Shown one piece after another: positions 35,216 to 43,016 of a DNA stretch of 64,000 nucleotides (position 1 is its first letter; every line of letters starts with the position of its first letter). Source of the stretch: CALAGB01 sp963713965 (GTDB taxonomy: Bacteria > Chloroflexota > Chloroflexia > Thermomicrobiales > Thermomicrobiaceae); the NCBI GenBank assembly GCA_963713965.1, contig OY970217.1, forward strand, positions 2,728,001 to 2,792,000, in the 5' to 3' direction. The notes below the pieces were generated by a model that was given only the letters and a program-made list of their open reading frames with translations, had not been told where the DNA came from and ran no database searches. The translations under genes were made by a program, and so were the position numbers.

Positions 35216-36958
35216 TCAGGAGTCGCCATCGACGTTAGATTGCCGGACGAGCACCTCTTCCAGCAATTTACGACGTAGGACCTTACCAACCAGGTTCTTG
35301 GGTAAGTCGGCGCGGAACTCGACGGAACGAGGCATTTTGTAGTGAGCCATCTTCCCCTGGCAGAAGCCGATGATGTCGGTCTCGCTGGTGGTCGCTCCAT
35401 CCTCGCGGACGATGAACGCCATCACGACTTCACTGCGTCGCACGTCTGGAACACCGATCACCGCGGCCTCCTTGACGTCCGGATGCGTCAGCAGCACCTC
35501 TTCTACTTGACTGGGAAAGACTTTGAGGCCGCCAGTGATGATCATGTCCTTCTTACGCTCGACGATGAAGAAGAAGCCGTCGTCATCCATGTAGGCGATG
35601 TCGCCGGTGAAGAACCATCCCTCGCGAAATGCTCCGGCGTCCTCCTCTCGCCGCCGCCAGTAGCCGAGCATCACCTGCGGACCTCGCACCGCAAGTTCGC
35701 CGGTCTCGCCGGCAGAAAGTTGGCGGGTGCCGGTTTCCAGATCAAATATGGCCGCCTCAGTATTCGGGATCGGTATGCCGATGGACTTCTCCTTGCGCCG
35801 CCCACTGATCGGGTTACAGTGGGTGACCGGCGCCTCAGTCAGTCCGTATCCCTCCACCAATCGCGACCCGGTTAGCTGTTCGAACTGTCGCTGAGTGTCG
35901 CGACCCAGGGGTGCTGAACCGCTGATACACGCGCGCAGTGAGTGGAGGTTATAGCGGTTGGCTGATGAAGCGCCGTTGATGACGACGTACATGGCCGGTA
36001 CCCCCGGAAAGAGATCCGGCTTCTCGTGATCGATTGCCGTTAAGACATCCTTCAGTCCGAAACGAGGCAGCAGAATCATCGTGCCGCCACCGGCGATCGG
36101 ATAGTTCATAACCGTCGTTTGCGCGTAGATGTGAAAGAGTGGAATGGCACCGAGTACTACGTCGGCTCCATCCGGCCTCGTCACATTCACGCACCAGACG
36201 TGGGCCTGCGCGGCTCCGATCGCCAGCGCCAGGTGTGAAAGCATCGCACCTTTGGGTTGCCCGGTTGTGCCTGACGTGTATTGCAGGATGGCGACCGAAT
36301 CGGCCGAAACCGTGATGTCCGGGTCGTTCGTCGATGACTGCTCGAGCAGACGCTGGAACCAATGCGTGCGGCCGTCGTCCGGCAAATGAACCAGATGACC
36401 TTCCTGTCGCTCTTTGGCAACGCGGAACAGGACCTTACTGAGCGACGGCAGGTATTCGCCGATGTTGGTGACGATGACGTGCTCGAGTGACGGGATGCGT
36501 GAGCGAACTGCTTGAAGCTTCTCGTAGAACATCGAGAGAATAACAACGACCTTGACGCCGGCGTCATTGAGTTGATGCTCCAGCTCAGACTCGACGTAAA
36601 GTGGATTGGTCGGAACGACAACGGCGCCTGCCCGCAACGTCCCGTAATAGCTGATGACCATTTGCGGGCAGTTGGGCATGACCAGCGCCACGCGATCTCC
36701 CGGCTCAACGCCTAAATCGATCAGGGCATTGGCGAAACGAGTCACTGAATCATCGAGCTCTTGAAAACTCATCGATCGTCCCATGAAGAGAATTGCGTTG
36801 CGATTTGGGCAGCGGGCCGCTGTGTCGGATAGGAGCCGATGCAGTGGCCGGTCAGGAACAGTGACTGAATACGGCACCCCAGGTTCATACCACTTCAGCC
36901 ATGGCCGGTCGGTCGGCGGGGCGTTCGAAATGTCGGCGCCGTGATTCTCAGTCGTCAT
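35216..36958 (-). CDS. long-chain fatty-acid--CoA ligase (AMP-binding enzyme)
   Basis: Activates a carboxylic acid to its acyl-CoA through an acyl-adenylate. The 580-residue protein has the P-loop YTSGTTGQPKGAM (about 228-240), the A5 box EGYGLTEAPV, the A7 box GWFFTGDIAYMDDDGF, and GGLKVFPSQVEE with the C-terminal lysine region KNLVGKVLRRKLLEE. The long-chain FadD type is suggested by overall length and by DRVALVMPNCPQMVISYYG, but medium-chain or aryl acids are possible. It starts about 250 bases before the first CoxL-like gene and in the same direction; a functional link is not shown. A beta-oxidation-type thiolase is encoded at 58541. Confidence 0.88.
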   Translation of the reverse strand: MTTENHGADISNAPPTDRPWLKWYEPGVPYSVTVPDRPLHRLLSDTAARCPNRNAILFMGRSMSFQELDDSVTRFANALIDLGVEPGDRVALVMPNCPQMVISYYGTLRAGAVVVPTNPLYVESELEHQLNDAGVKVVVILSMFYEKLQAVRSRIPSLEHVIVTNIGEYLPSLSKVLFRVAKERQEGHLVHLPDDGRTHWFQRLLEQSSTNDPDITVSADSVAILQYTSGTTGQPKGAMLSHLALAIGAAQAHVWCVNVTRPDGADVVLGAIPLFHIYAQTTVMNYPIAGGGTMILLPRFGLKDVLTAIDHEKPDLFPGVPAMYVVINGASSANRYNLHSLRACISGSAPLGRDTQRQFEQLTGSRLVEGYGLTEAPVTHCNPISGRRKEKSIGIPIPNTEAAIFDLETGTRQLSAGETGELAVRGPQVMLGYWRRREEDAGAFREGWFFTGDIAYMDDDGFFFIVERKKDMIITGGLKVFPSQVEEVLLTHPDVKEAAVIGVPDVRRSEVVMAFIVREDGATTSETDIIGFCQGKMAHYKMPRSVEFRADLPKNLVGKVLRRKLLEEVLVRQSNVDGDS

Positions 36959-37194
36959 GGTCTTCCATGCCCCCGGTCTCGTCGCGACGAGGCGTCAATC
37001 AGTGAGATTGGCTAGGTGCGCGTTACGCACCATAATCCGACCGGCGTGCCAAACACGCAAACTGCGGCTAAGGGGTGCCACAGTCTTGTGACAATGGCGC
37101 GGCGACATGGACAATCGACCGAATCGAGGCTACGGTGAAACTCGCGCGATAATGACCGGCTAGATCTGCTAAGTCATCTCAAGGAGGTTGATTC

Positions 37195-37848
37195 GTGACA
37201 CTGCTTCCATTGAATCCAGACGAACTGTTGACGACTACCCGATCGGTGCGCAAGCGGCTTGACTTGACGCGGCCGGTCGAACGCATGGTGATCGAGGAAT
37301 GTCTGGCGATCGCCCAGCAGGCGCCGACGGCATCGAACAGCCAGAGCTGGCACTTCGTGGTGGTGACCGATGCGGAGAAACGCCGCAAGCTCGCCGATCT
37401 CTATCGCCAGGGTTGGAACGCATATCGCGCGAGCTCGGGCTACGCGGGGCGGGTGCAATCCCAGAACGCGGACCGAAGCATCGTGCAGCAACGTGTGGCG
37501 TCGTCGTCACAATATCTGGCGGACCACCTGCACGAGGTGCCGGTGCACGTCATCCCCTGCTTCTCCGGGAGAACGGACGGTCGGCCCGGTTTCGCACAGG
37601 CGGCTTCATGGGGCTCGATCATCCAGGCAGGCTGGAGCTTCATGCTGGCGGCGCGGGCGCGTGGGCTGGGTACAGTCTGGACTACACTTCACCTACCGCA
37701 TGAAGAGGAAGCCGCCGAAGTGCTCGGTATCCCCTACGACAAGATCACGCAGGCCGCCCTAATCCCGCTCGCCTACACCAAGGGGACCGACTTCAAACCC
37801 GCTCCACGTGCGTCACTCGATTCGATCGTGCATTGGGATGGGTGGTAG
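37195..37848 (+). CDS. nitroreductase-family FMN oxidoreductase (217 aa)
   Basis: An NAD(P)H- and FMN-dependent reductase fold. The N-terminal TTRSVRKRLDL supplies the FMN-phosphate Arg residues, QQAPTASNSQSWHFVVVTD is the second FMN box, and the glycine-rich C-terminal part (ARGLGTVWTTLHLP) completes the site. It lacks the IYD-like lid and C-terminus of the flavoprotein at 10658-11392. GTG start at 37195 is preceded by a near-perfect AAGGAGGT ribosome site, suggesting high expression. It is isolated between oppositely oriented genes. Substrate unknown (quinones, nitroaromatics or dehydrogenation substrates). Confidence 0.82.
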   Translation: MTLLPLNPDELLTTTRSVRKRLDLTRPVERMVIEECLAIAQQAPTASNSQSWHFVVVTDAEKRRKLADLYRQGWNAYRASSGYAGRVQSQNADRSIVQQRVASSSQYLADHLHEVPVHVIPCFSGRTDGRPGFAQAASWGSIIQAGWSFMLAARARGLGTVWTTLHLPHEEEAAEVLGIPYDKITQAALIPLAYTKGTDFKPAPRASLDSIVHWDGW

Positions 37849-37894
37849 GTTGACAGATCGTTAGCGGGAAGCAGGTCTCATAGCGTGCGGCGCT

Positions 37895-39154
37895 TTACCG
37901 GCAGCCGAGAGCGCTCTTGACGTCAGTAGCTGCCTCGATCAGCGTCTGCGCCTGTGCGGTCGTGAGATGACCTATCCGCAGCTGAACATTGACAGTCAGC
38001 ATAAACACGTTGAGGTCATAGCACGCAATAACATCGTTCCGCACGTTGCCATCGGAGAGAATCCTCAGCGCCATCCACAGAGGGATATTCAAACTCACCT
38101 TGCCTGTCCACGTCATTGACGGCAGACCATTTACCGCGTCAATGAGATCTTGCAGGCCCTGGGATGGAGTAAGAATCGTCCAGTTGTAGATCGTCGGTGA
38201 CCCATCAACGTTACTGTTTTCATCGATCGCCCGCACCTCGAACGTGTGTCCACCGAATCCCAGCCCATCATAGTTCTGAGGGCTAACGCAGGTCGCGAAC
38301 GTGGCGCTGTCCAGAGAGCATTCGAACGTCAGATTCGCGGGATCCGAGATGTCGTCCGTGCCGCTGAAGCTGAAGCTCGCCGATCTACTGAGGGTGGTGG
38401 CTGGTGGATTCGCGTCAATGAAGGTATCGGGCGGAGTGACGTCCCCAACTTTGATAGTGAGGACATGAGTGACTGAATCGTAGCTGAATTGGACCAGAGC
38501 GTTGTTGGTCGGAACGTTGAACGGGATGTTTGCGCCCCCTGGAACGCCTCCAGCACCATAATTCTCATCCCATGTCTCGTTGATGGCGATCTTTGCTTCA
38601 TAGGATCCTTGCGGTAGCGCGGTCGTTTCGAAAACAAACGTTCCATCACCGTCTGGATCTTCCAACCATGAACGTAAGCAGTCCGGCTGCCAGTCGCCCG
38701 AGCAGCCGAGCTCATTCTGAAAATCTCCGCCTGCGGTTGCAATCACCGAGTTCTGGTTAGAGGTGATCCAGTTGGACTTGTGGTCGTAATAGAACTTGAC
38801 AGGTGTTGATGTCCCCAAATTGAACGAAATGCTCTCCCCGTTAAGGGTCGCATTAGCCCCGTAGTTTTCGTCCCAACTGTCATTGAGCGCGGCCTTATAG
38901 TCATACGTTCCAGCTGGAATAGTCCACGTGCCCTGCCAAACGTCGTCCGTCGCATCGTAGGTCAGGTGCGTGGCCACGCAATCAGGTTGGTAATCACCGG
39001 GACATCCCAACTCGCTTTGAAGGCTCCCAGCGATCGTAACGCTGGTCGGGTTGGGCGTGGCGAAAGCGACAGGCGTGCTCGCGAGTAACGCCAGCGGCAT
39101 CATCGACACGACGATGATGATGCGCAGGACGCGATTGATCACCTTACGGGACAT
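37895..39154 (-). CDS. secreted protein with two X25-like modules, an Ig-like domain and a FIMAH-like tail
   Basis: A 419-residue exported protein. A Sec signal peptide spans residues 1-32 (basic MSRKVINRVLR, hydrophobic core, cleavage after VAFA). Two repeated modules (about 34-135 and 136-240) each contain ELGC, a W/YQPDC Cys pair and SWDENYG or TWDENYG; this is the pattern of the X25 carbohydrate-associated modules found in bacterial pullulanases. A Bacterial-Ig-like domain follows (about 240-335, starting PPDTFIDANPPATT), then a FIMAH-like helical tail (GHLTTAQAQTLIEAATDVK). No catalytic domain is present. Paired cysteines fit an extracytoplasmic location. ATG 39154 has AGGGG upstream. 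A role in glycan binding or cell-surface display is inference. Confidence 0.75.
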   Translation of the reverse strand: MSRKVINRVLRIIIVVSMMPLALLASTPVAFATPNPTSVTIAGSLQSELGCPGDYQPDCVATHLTYDATDDVWQGTWTIPAGTYDYKAALNDSWDENYGANATLNGESISFNLGTSTPVKFYYDHKSNWITSNQNSVIATAGGDFQNELGCSGDWQPDCLRSWLEDPDGDGTFVFETTALPQGSYEAKIAINETWDENYGAGGVPGGANIPFNVPTNNALVQFSYDSVTHVLTIKVGDVTPPDTFIDANPPATTLSRSASFSFSGTDDISDPANLTFECSLDSATFATCVSPQNYDGLGFGGHTFEVRAIDENSNVDGSPTIYNWTILTPSQGLQDLIDAVNGLPSMTWTGKVSLNIPLWMALRILSDGNVRNDVIACYDLNVFMLTVNVQLRIGHLTTAQAQTLIEAATDVKSALGCR

Positions 39155-39479
39155 GAACAATCCCCTCTCCGGCTCTCAACGACGAACATCGTCACTCACC
39201 CGGCATCGATGGCAGTCGATCCAGCGCGCTGACACTCGATCTAGTTGCGGATTCGTTCAACTCGAAGCACCGCTGATCGCGCAATCCGCGGAAAGAGCTC
39301 CGAATCCCACCTCAACTGAAGTGCGCATCATATTACTGGCGTGATCCGTGAATTACAAGTGATCCGCCTATTCGATGGCCACTTGTCAATGTCACCGTCG
39401 CCCGCCGAGTTCAAAAAAACGACACCGGGCGGGATTCGTTCCCGCCCGGTGTTGTCGTTGACTATGGATTGAGCGCGAC
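39155..39479. other. 325-bp intergenic region
   Basis: Contains the terminator at 39413-39452 close to the CoxL-like paralogue, and otherwise only AT-richer sequence upstream of the secreted-protein gene, presumably its promoter. No other gene or repeat is visible. Confidence 0.5.
39413..39452 (-). terminator. Rho-independent terminator of the second CoxL-like gene
   Basis: On the minus strand ACACCGGGCGGGA (39440-39452) pairs perfectly with TCCCGCCCGGTGT (39422-39434) around a 5-base loop, followed within two bases by a run of seven T (39413-39419). It lies 28 bases after the stop of the gene ending at 39480. This is the clearest terminator in the window. Confidence 0.85.
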
Positions 39480-41777
39480 CTACTCCGCGCTATGAATCGC
39501 GTTCCACACCTTCTGCGAGGTGAGCGGAACGTTCAAGTGCGTGACGCCGAACGGCTTCAGCGCGTCCATCACGGCGTTGGCCATCGCCGGCGTTGAGCCG
39601 ATGGTGGCGGCCTCGCCGATTCCCTTGGCTCCAAGTGGGTTGAGTGGCGTGCGCGTCTCGGTGTGATCGGTCTCGAACATCACGAACCGGTCGGCCTTGG
39701 GGATGGAGTAATCCATCAGCGTACCGGTCAAGATCTGTCCGGAATCGTCGTAGTGGATCTCTTCCAAGAGCGCCTGCGCGATGCCCTGCGCCAGTCCGCC
39801 ATGTACCTGGCCATCGACCAACATGGGGCTGACGATGAAGCCGCAGTCGTCGATCGAGATGTAGCGCATCATCTTGACTTCACCCGTGTCCGGAACGACC
39901 TCTACCATGGCGATGTGCGTTCCAAAGGGGAAGGTTTCGTCTTCTGGACGGAAGAAGTCGGTCGTCTCGAGTCCAGGATCCAGGTCAACGGGGACGCGGC
40001 CGCTGTAGGCGTTGGCCGCGATCTGATCGAGTGTGACGGCCCGATCCGACGCGCCCTTGACCTGATACTTGCCATTGGCGAGTTCGATGTCTTCGGGGGA
40101 GGCTTCCAAGAGGTGGGCGGCGATGCGACTGGCCTTCTCGCGTAGCTTGTCAGTCGACATCACCACGGCACTGCCGCCGATCGCCAATCCGCGACTCCCC
40201 ATCGTGCCGCGGCCCTGTGGCGTGTTGTTGGTGTCGCCGTGATAGACGACCACGCGATCGAAGTCGGCTCCCAGACGGTCCGCGACGATCTGAGCGAAGG
40301 AAGTCTCCTGCCCCTGACCATGAGGCGAGATGCCGGTGAAGACCGAGACGTCGCCGCTCGGCTCGACCCGCACGGTGGAGCTCTCCCATGGCCCAAACCC
40401 ACAGATCTCGACGTACGAGGCCATCCCGATTCCGATATAACGGCCCTGCTTGCGTTGCTGCTCCTGGTACTGACGCATTTCCTGATACTTGGCGACGTCG
40501 AGCGCCTTGGTCAGCGCCTTGGCGTATTCTCCGGTGTCGTAGCGCTCACCGGTGGCGGTGTCATAAGGAAACTTATCTGGTGAGACGAAGTTGATGCGCC
40601 GCACTTCAGCGGGGTCGATTCCAGCCTTGTTGGCCAGCAGATCCATGCCGCGCTCGATGTAATAGGCGGCTTCCGGACGACCAGCCCCGCGATAGGCGCC
40701 GACCGCCATGGTGTTGGTGTAGATGCCGGACGTGTGCAGCTCGACGGCGGGGATGTCGTAGCATCCGACGGCCATGCTACCGGTCGTTGCCGGCAAGAAC
40801 GTGCCTTTGGGGTAGCCGCCGAGGTCCTGAACCACCGTCAGCTTGTAGGCGAGGATCTTCCCGCTTTTATCGGCCGCCAACTCGATATCGGCAATTTGGG
40901 CGCGGCCGTGGTTGGTCGCCTGAAAATTCTCGGAGCGCGTCTCGATCCACTTGATGGGCCGGTGCAGTTTCAGCGCCATGGCCGAGACGACGTAGTCCTC
41001 CTGATAGGCGCCGATCTTGACGCCGAAGGCGCCGCCGACCTCTGGAGCGATGGCGCGCAACTGCGATTCATTCAGCCCGAGCTTTTTGGCGATCGCCGTG
41101 CGGACGCCGTGGGCCGCCTGTGTCGACGTCCAGACGGTGAGCCCGCGCGTCATGGCGTCCGGAGCGGCCAACACGGCGCGGCCCTCCATGGGTACACCCG
41201 CCAGCTTCTGGCTAATGATGCGCTCCTTGACCACCACATCCGCGTTGGCGAAGGCGCCTTCAACGTCGCCCTTGGTGTGGTCCCAGCGTGCCCCGACGTT
41301 CCCTTCGGCGCCAGACCAGATCAGTGGAGCGCTCTCTTTGGATGCCTCTTCGATCGTGGTGACCGTCGGCAGCGACTCGTAGTCGACAACGACCTCGTCG
41401 GCCGCGTCGCGCGCCTCATATTGGGTTCTGGCGATGACCGCCACGAGAGGCTGACCCAGATAGCGCACAGTATCAACGGCCAGTACTTCGGCTCGAGGCG
41501 TTCCAGGGTCGGGGGCCGGTGCGCCGGTCAAATGCTCGAAATACTCTTCAAGTTCCTTGCCGACCACGACCGCGACGACACCCGGCATCTCTTTCGCCTT
41601 GGAGACGTCAATGCCAGTGATTCGCGCGTGCGCGTAGATGCTCCGGACGAAAACCATTTGCAGAATACCGGGGAGCCGAACATCGTCGACGTACGTTGAC
41701 GACCCGGTTATGAGCCGTGGGTCCTCTTTGCGACGTATACGGGACCCAACCAGCTCACTCGGAACAACAGCGGACAT
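39480..41777 (-). CDS. molybdenum hydroxylase large subunit, CoxL form-II paralogue
   Basis: A 765-residue paralogue of the protein at 32639-34960, with long shared stretches at the C-terminus (for example LNPLGAKGIGEAATIGSTPA). Mo-site features are EVGGAFGVKIGAYQED, the form-II loop GAYRGAGRPEA and the catalytic Glu of GIGEAATIG. Compared with the first copy it has an FEHLTGAPAPDPG insert where the other has a longer acidic stretch. ATG 41777 follows AAGGAGCATCC. Again no CoxS- or CoxM-type partner is adjacent, so it must use partners encoded elsewhere or act differently. A strong terminator follows the gene, so it is transcribed alone or as the last gene. Confidence 0.87.
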   Translation of the reverse strand: MSAVVPSELVGSRIRRKEDPRLITGSSTYVDDVRLPGILQMVFVRSIYAHARITGIDVSKAKEMPGVVAVVVGKELEEYFEHLTGAPAPDPGTPRAEVLAVDTVRYLGQPLVAVIARTQYEARDAADEVVVDYESLPTVTTIEEASKESAPLIWSGAEGNVGARWDHTKGDVEGAFANADVVVKERIISQKLAGVPMEGRAVLAAPDAMTRGLTVWTSTQAAHGVRTAIAKKLGLNESQLRAIAPEVGGAFGVKIGAYQEDYVVSAMALKLHRPIKWIETRSENFQATNHGRAQIADIELAADKSGKILAYKLTVVQDLGGYPKGTFLPATTGSMAVGCYDIPAVELHTSGIYTNTMAVGAYRGAGRPEAAYYIERGMDLLANKAGIDPAEVRRINFVSPDKFPYDTATGERYDTGEYAKALTKALDVAKYQEMRQYQEQQRKQGRYIGIGMASYVEICGFGPWESSTVRVEPSGDVSVFTGISPHGQGQETSFAQIVADRLGADFDRVVVYHGDTNNTPQGRGTMGSRGLAIGGSAVVMSTDKLREKASRIAAHLLEASPEDIELANGKYQVKGASDRAVTLDQIAANAYSGRVPVDLDPGLETTDFFRPEDETFPFGTHIAMVEVVPDTGEVKMMRYISIDDCGFIVSPMLVDGQVHGGLAQGIAQALLEEIHYDDSGQILTGTLMDYSIPKADRFVMFETDHTETRTPLNPLGAKGIGEAATIGSTPAMANAVMDALKPFGVTHLNVPLTSQKVWNAIHSAE

Positions 41778-42068
41778 GGATGCTCCTTCCTCACCTTGCC
41801 TGGAGGTTGCCTTGACGTATGTTTTCTCTCACATGTGATTGACCGTCGATGGCCGTTCGGGATTGTATCCTCGCCCTCTTAGCCCGTCGACACCTTGCCA
41901 TCCCCCACGATGCCCGTCAATAGCGCGGAAACGGAGAAAATGGCAAACGAAGTCCGAAAACAACGGCCACTTTAACCCGTTTTTCTCAGCCAGTGTTAAA
42001 ACTGGCGGTGTAAGGTCGATTCGCGGTTCACAGCTGAGCCGCGCCGATCGACCGTAGGGAGACTGCAG

Positions 42069-43016
42069 ATTCAAGCGCTCATAATCCAGTATGGAGTGTT
42101 CATCGTCGCGCTGATGGTCTTCGTCGGCGAGCTTGGCGTACCGACCGGCATGCCGGTAGAGGTAGCGCTCATGATCGCAGGCGCCTTCGCCATTCACTCT
42201 CTGTTCGGACTGGGTTTCGGGCTCGTGTTGGTGATGTTGGCTGATATCGGCGGCACCACCACATTGCACCTTGTGGCCAGAACTGGCGGACTGAATCTCC
42301 TCAACAGGCTGCTGCATAAGCACGAGGAGCGCAGCCGGGCGTTCCTGGAGCACTGGCGCGCAAAATTCGGCGGTCATGACGTCGGCATCGTCTTCGTCGG
42401 TCGTTTGCTTCCGATTGCCCGCATGTATATGGCGATCGGCACCGGCCTGATTCAGATCCCATTGCGGGATTATGTGCTGGGTGCCGCACCCGCATCGCTC
42501 CTGTGGGCAGCCGCGCCGCTCGTCCTGGGATACTTCCTTAGTTCCGACGTCAACCGTATCGCGACGCAATACACCCGGGCGGAGCACGTGGGAATGATCG
42601 CCATCCCAACGCTGGTTGCCGCGGCATTGGTTGGCTGGTGGGTCCATCGTGGACGCTCGCTGCGCGGACGAGTCCTCAGGGTGCGCTCGGCCGTGGCCCT
42701 GATTGTTGCCTTGGGAATCGTGGCTTACATGATTCAGTCAGTCTGGATCAACGACGAGACGGTTGAACAGGGTCTCACCGGCCTGCCGATGGTTGTTCTC
42801 TGGTCCTGGCTGGGAATTCTGGCCGCGCTCGCGCTCGGGCTTCTTGCGGTGGCCGTGAGTGACTTTCGGCTCGCTCGCCGAGCTCTACGCCACCGGCATC
42901 TTCCGTTGCCACAGCTGGTCCGTACCGAACTGACGACGACTCTCGTTTGGTTGACGTTGATCGTCACGGCCGGCGCGGTGATGGTCGAGATCGAGCTACG
43001 CTACCCGGTTCTCTGA
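42069..43016 (+). CDS. DedA-family (SNARE-associated/VTT) membrane protein
   Basis: Polytopic membrane protein with a DedA/VTT core in the N-terminal half: GELGVPTGMPVEVALMIAG, FVGRLLPIARMYMAIGTG (the conserved F-x-G-R-x-x-P) and LWAAAPLVLGY. DedA proteins are linked to lipid-carrier (undecaprenyl-phosphate or phospholipid) flipping and membrane homeostasis. About 120 extra C-terminal residues add three more helices, longer than usual. The first ATG/GTG/TTG in frame is GTG 42096, which has no ribosome site and cuts the first helix; nine codons upstream ATT 42069 has GGGAG at 7 bases and restores an IQALIIQYGVF start, so I place the start there tentatively. The 3' end overlaps the convergent acyltransferase-PHP gene by 16 bases. 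Confidence 0.75.
   Translation: MQALIIQYGVFIVALMVFVGELGVPTGMPVEVALMIAGAFAIHSLFGLGFGLVLVMLADIGGTTTLHLVARTGGLNLLNRLLHKHEERSRAFLEHWRAKFGGHDVGIVFVGRLLPIARMYMAIGTGLIQIPLRDYVLGAAPASLLWAAAPLVLGYFLSSDVNRIATQYTRAEHVGMIAIPTLVAAALVGWWVHRGRSLRGRVLRVRSAVALIVALGIVAYMIQSVWINDETVEQGLTGLPMVVLWSWLGILAALALGLLAVAVSDFRLARRALRHRHLPLPQLVRTELTTTLVWLTLIVTAGAVMVEIELRYPVL

Noticed and set aside
40734..41699. 321-codon frame on the plus strand inside the second CoxL-like gene
   Set aside because: Antisense shadow as above. The equal length to the one in the first paralogue is coincidence, since the two cover different parts of the gene.
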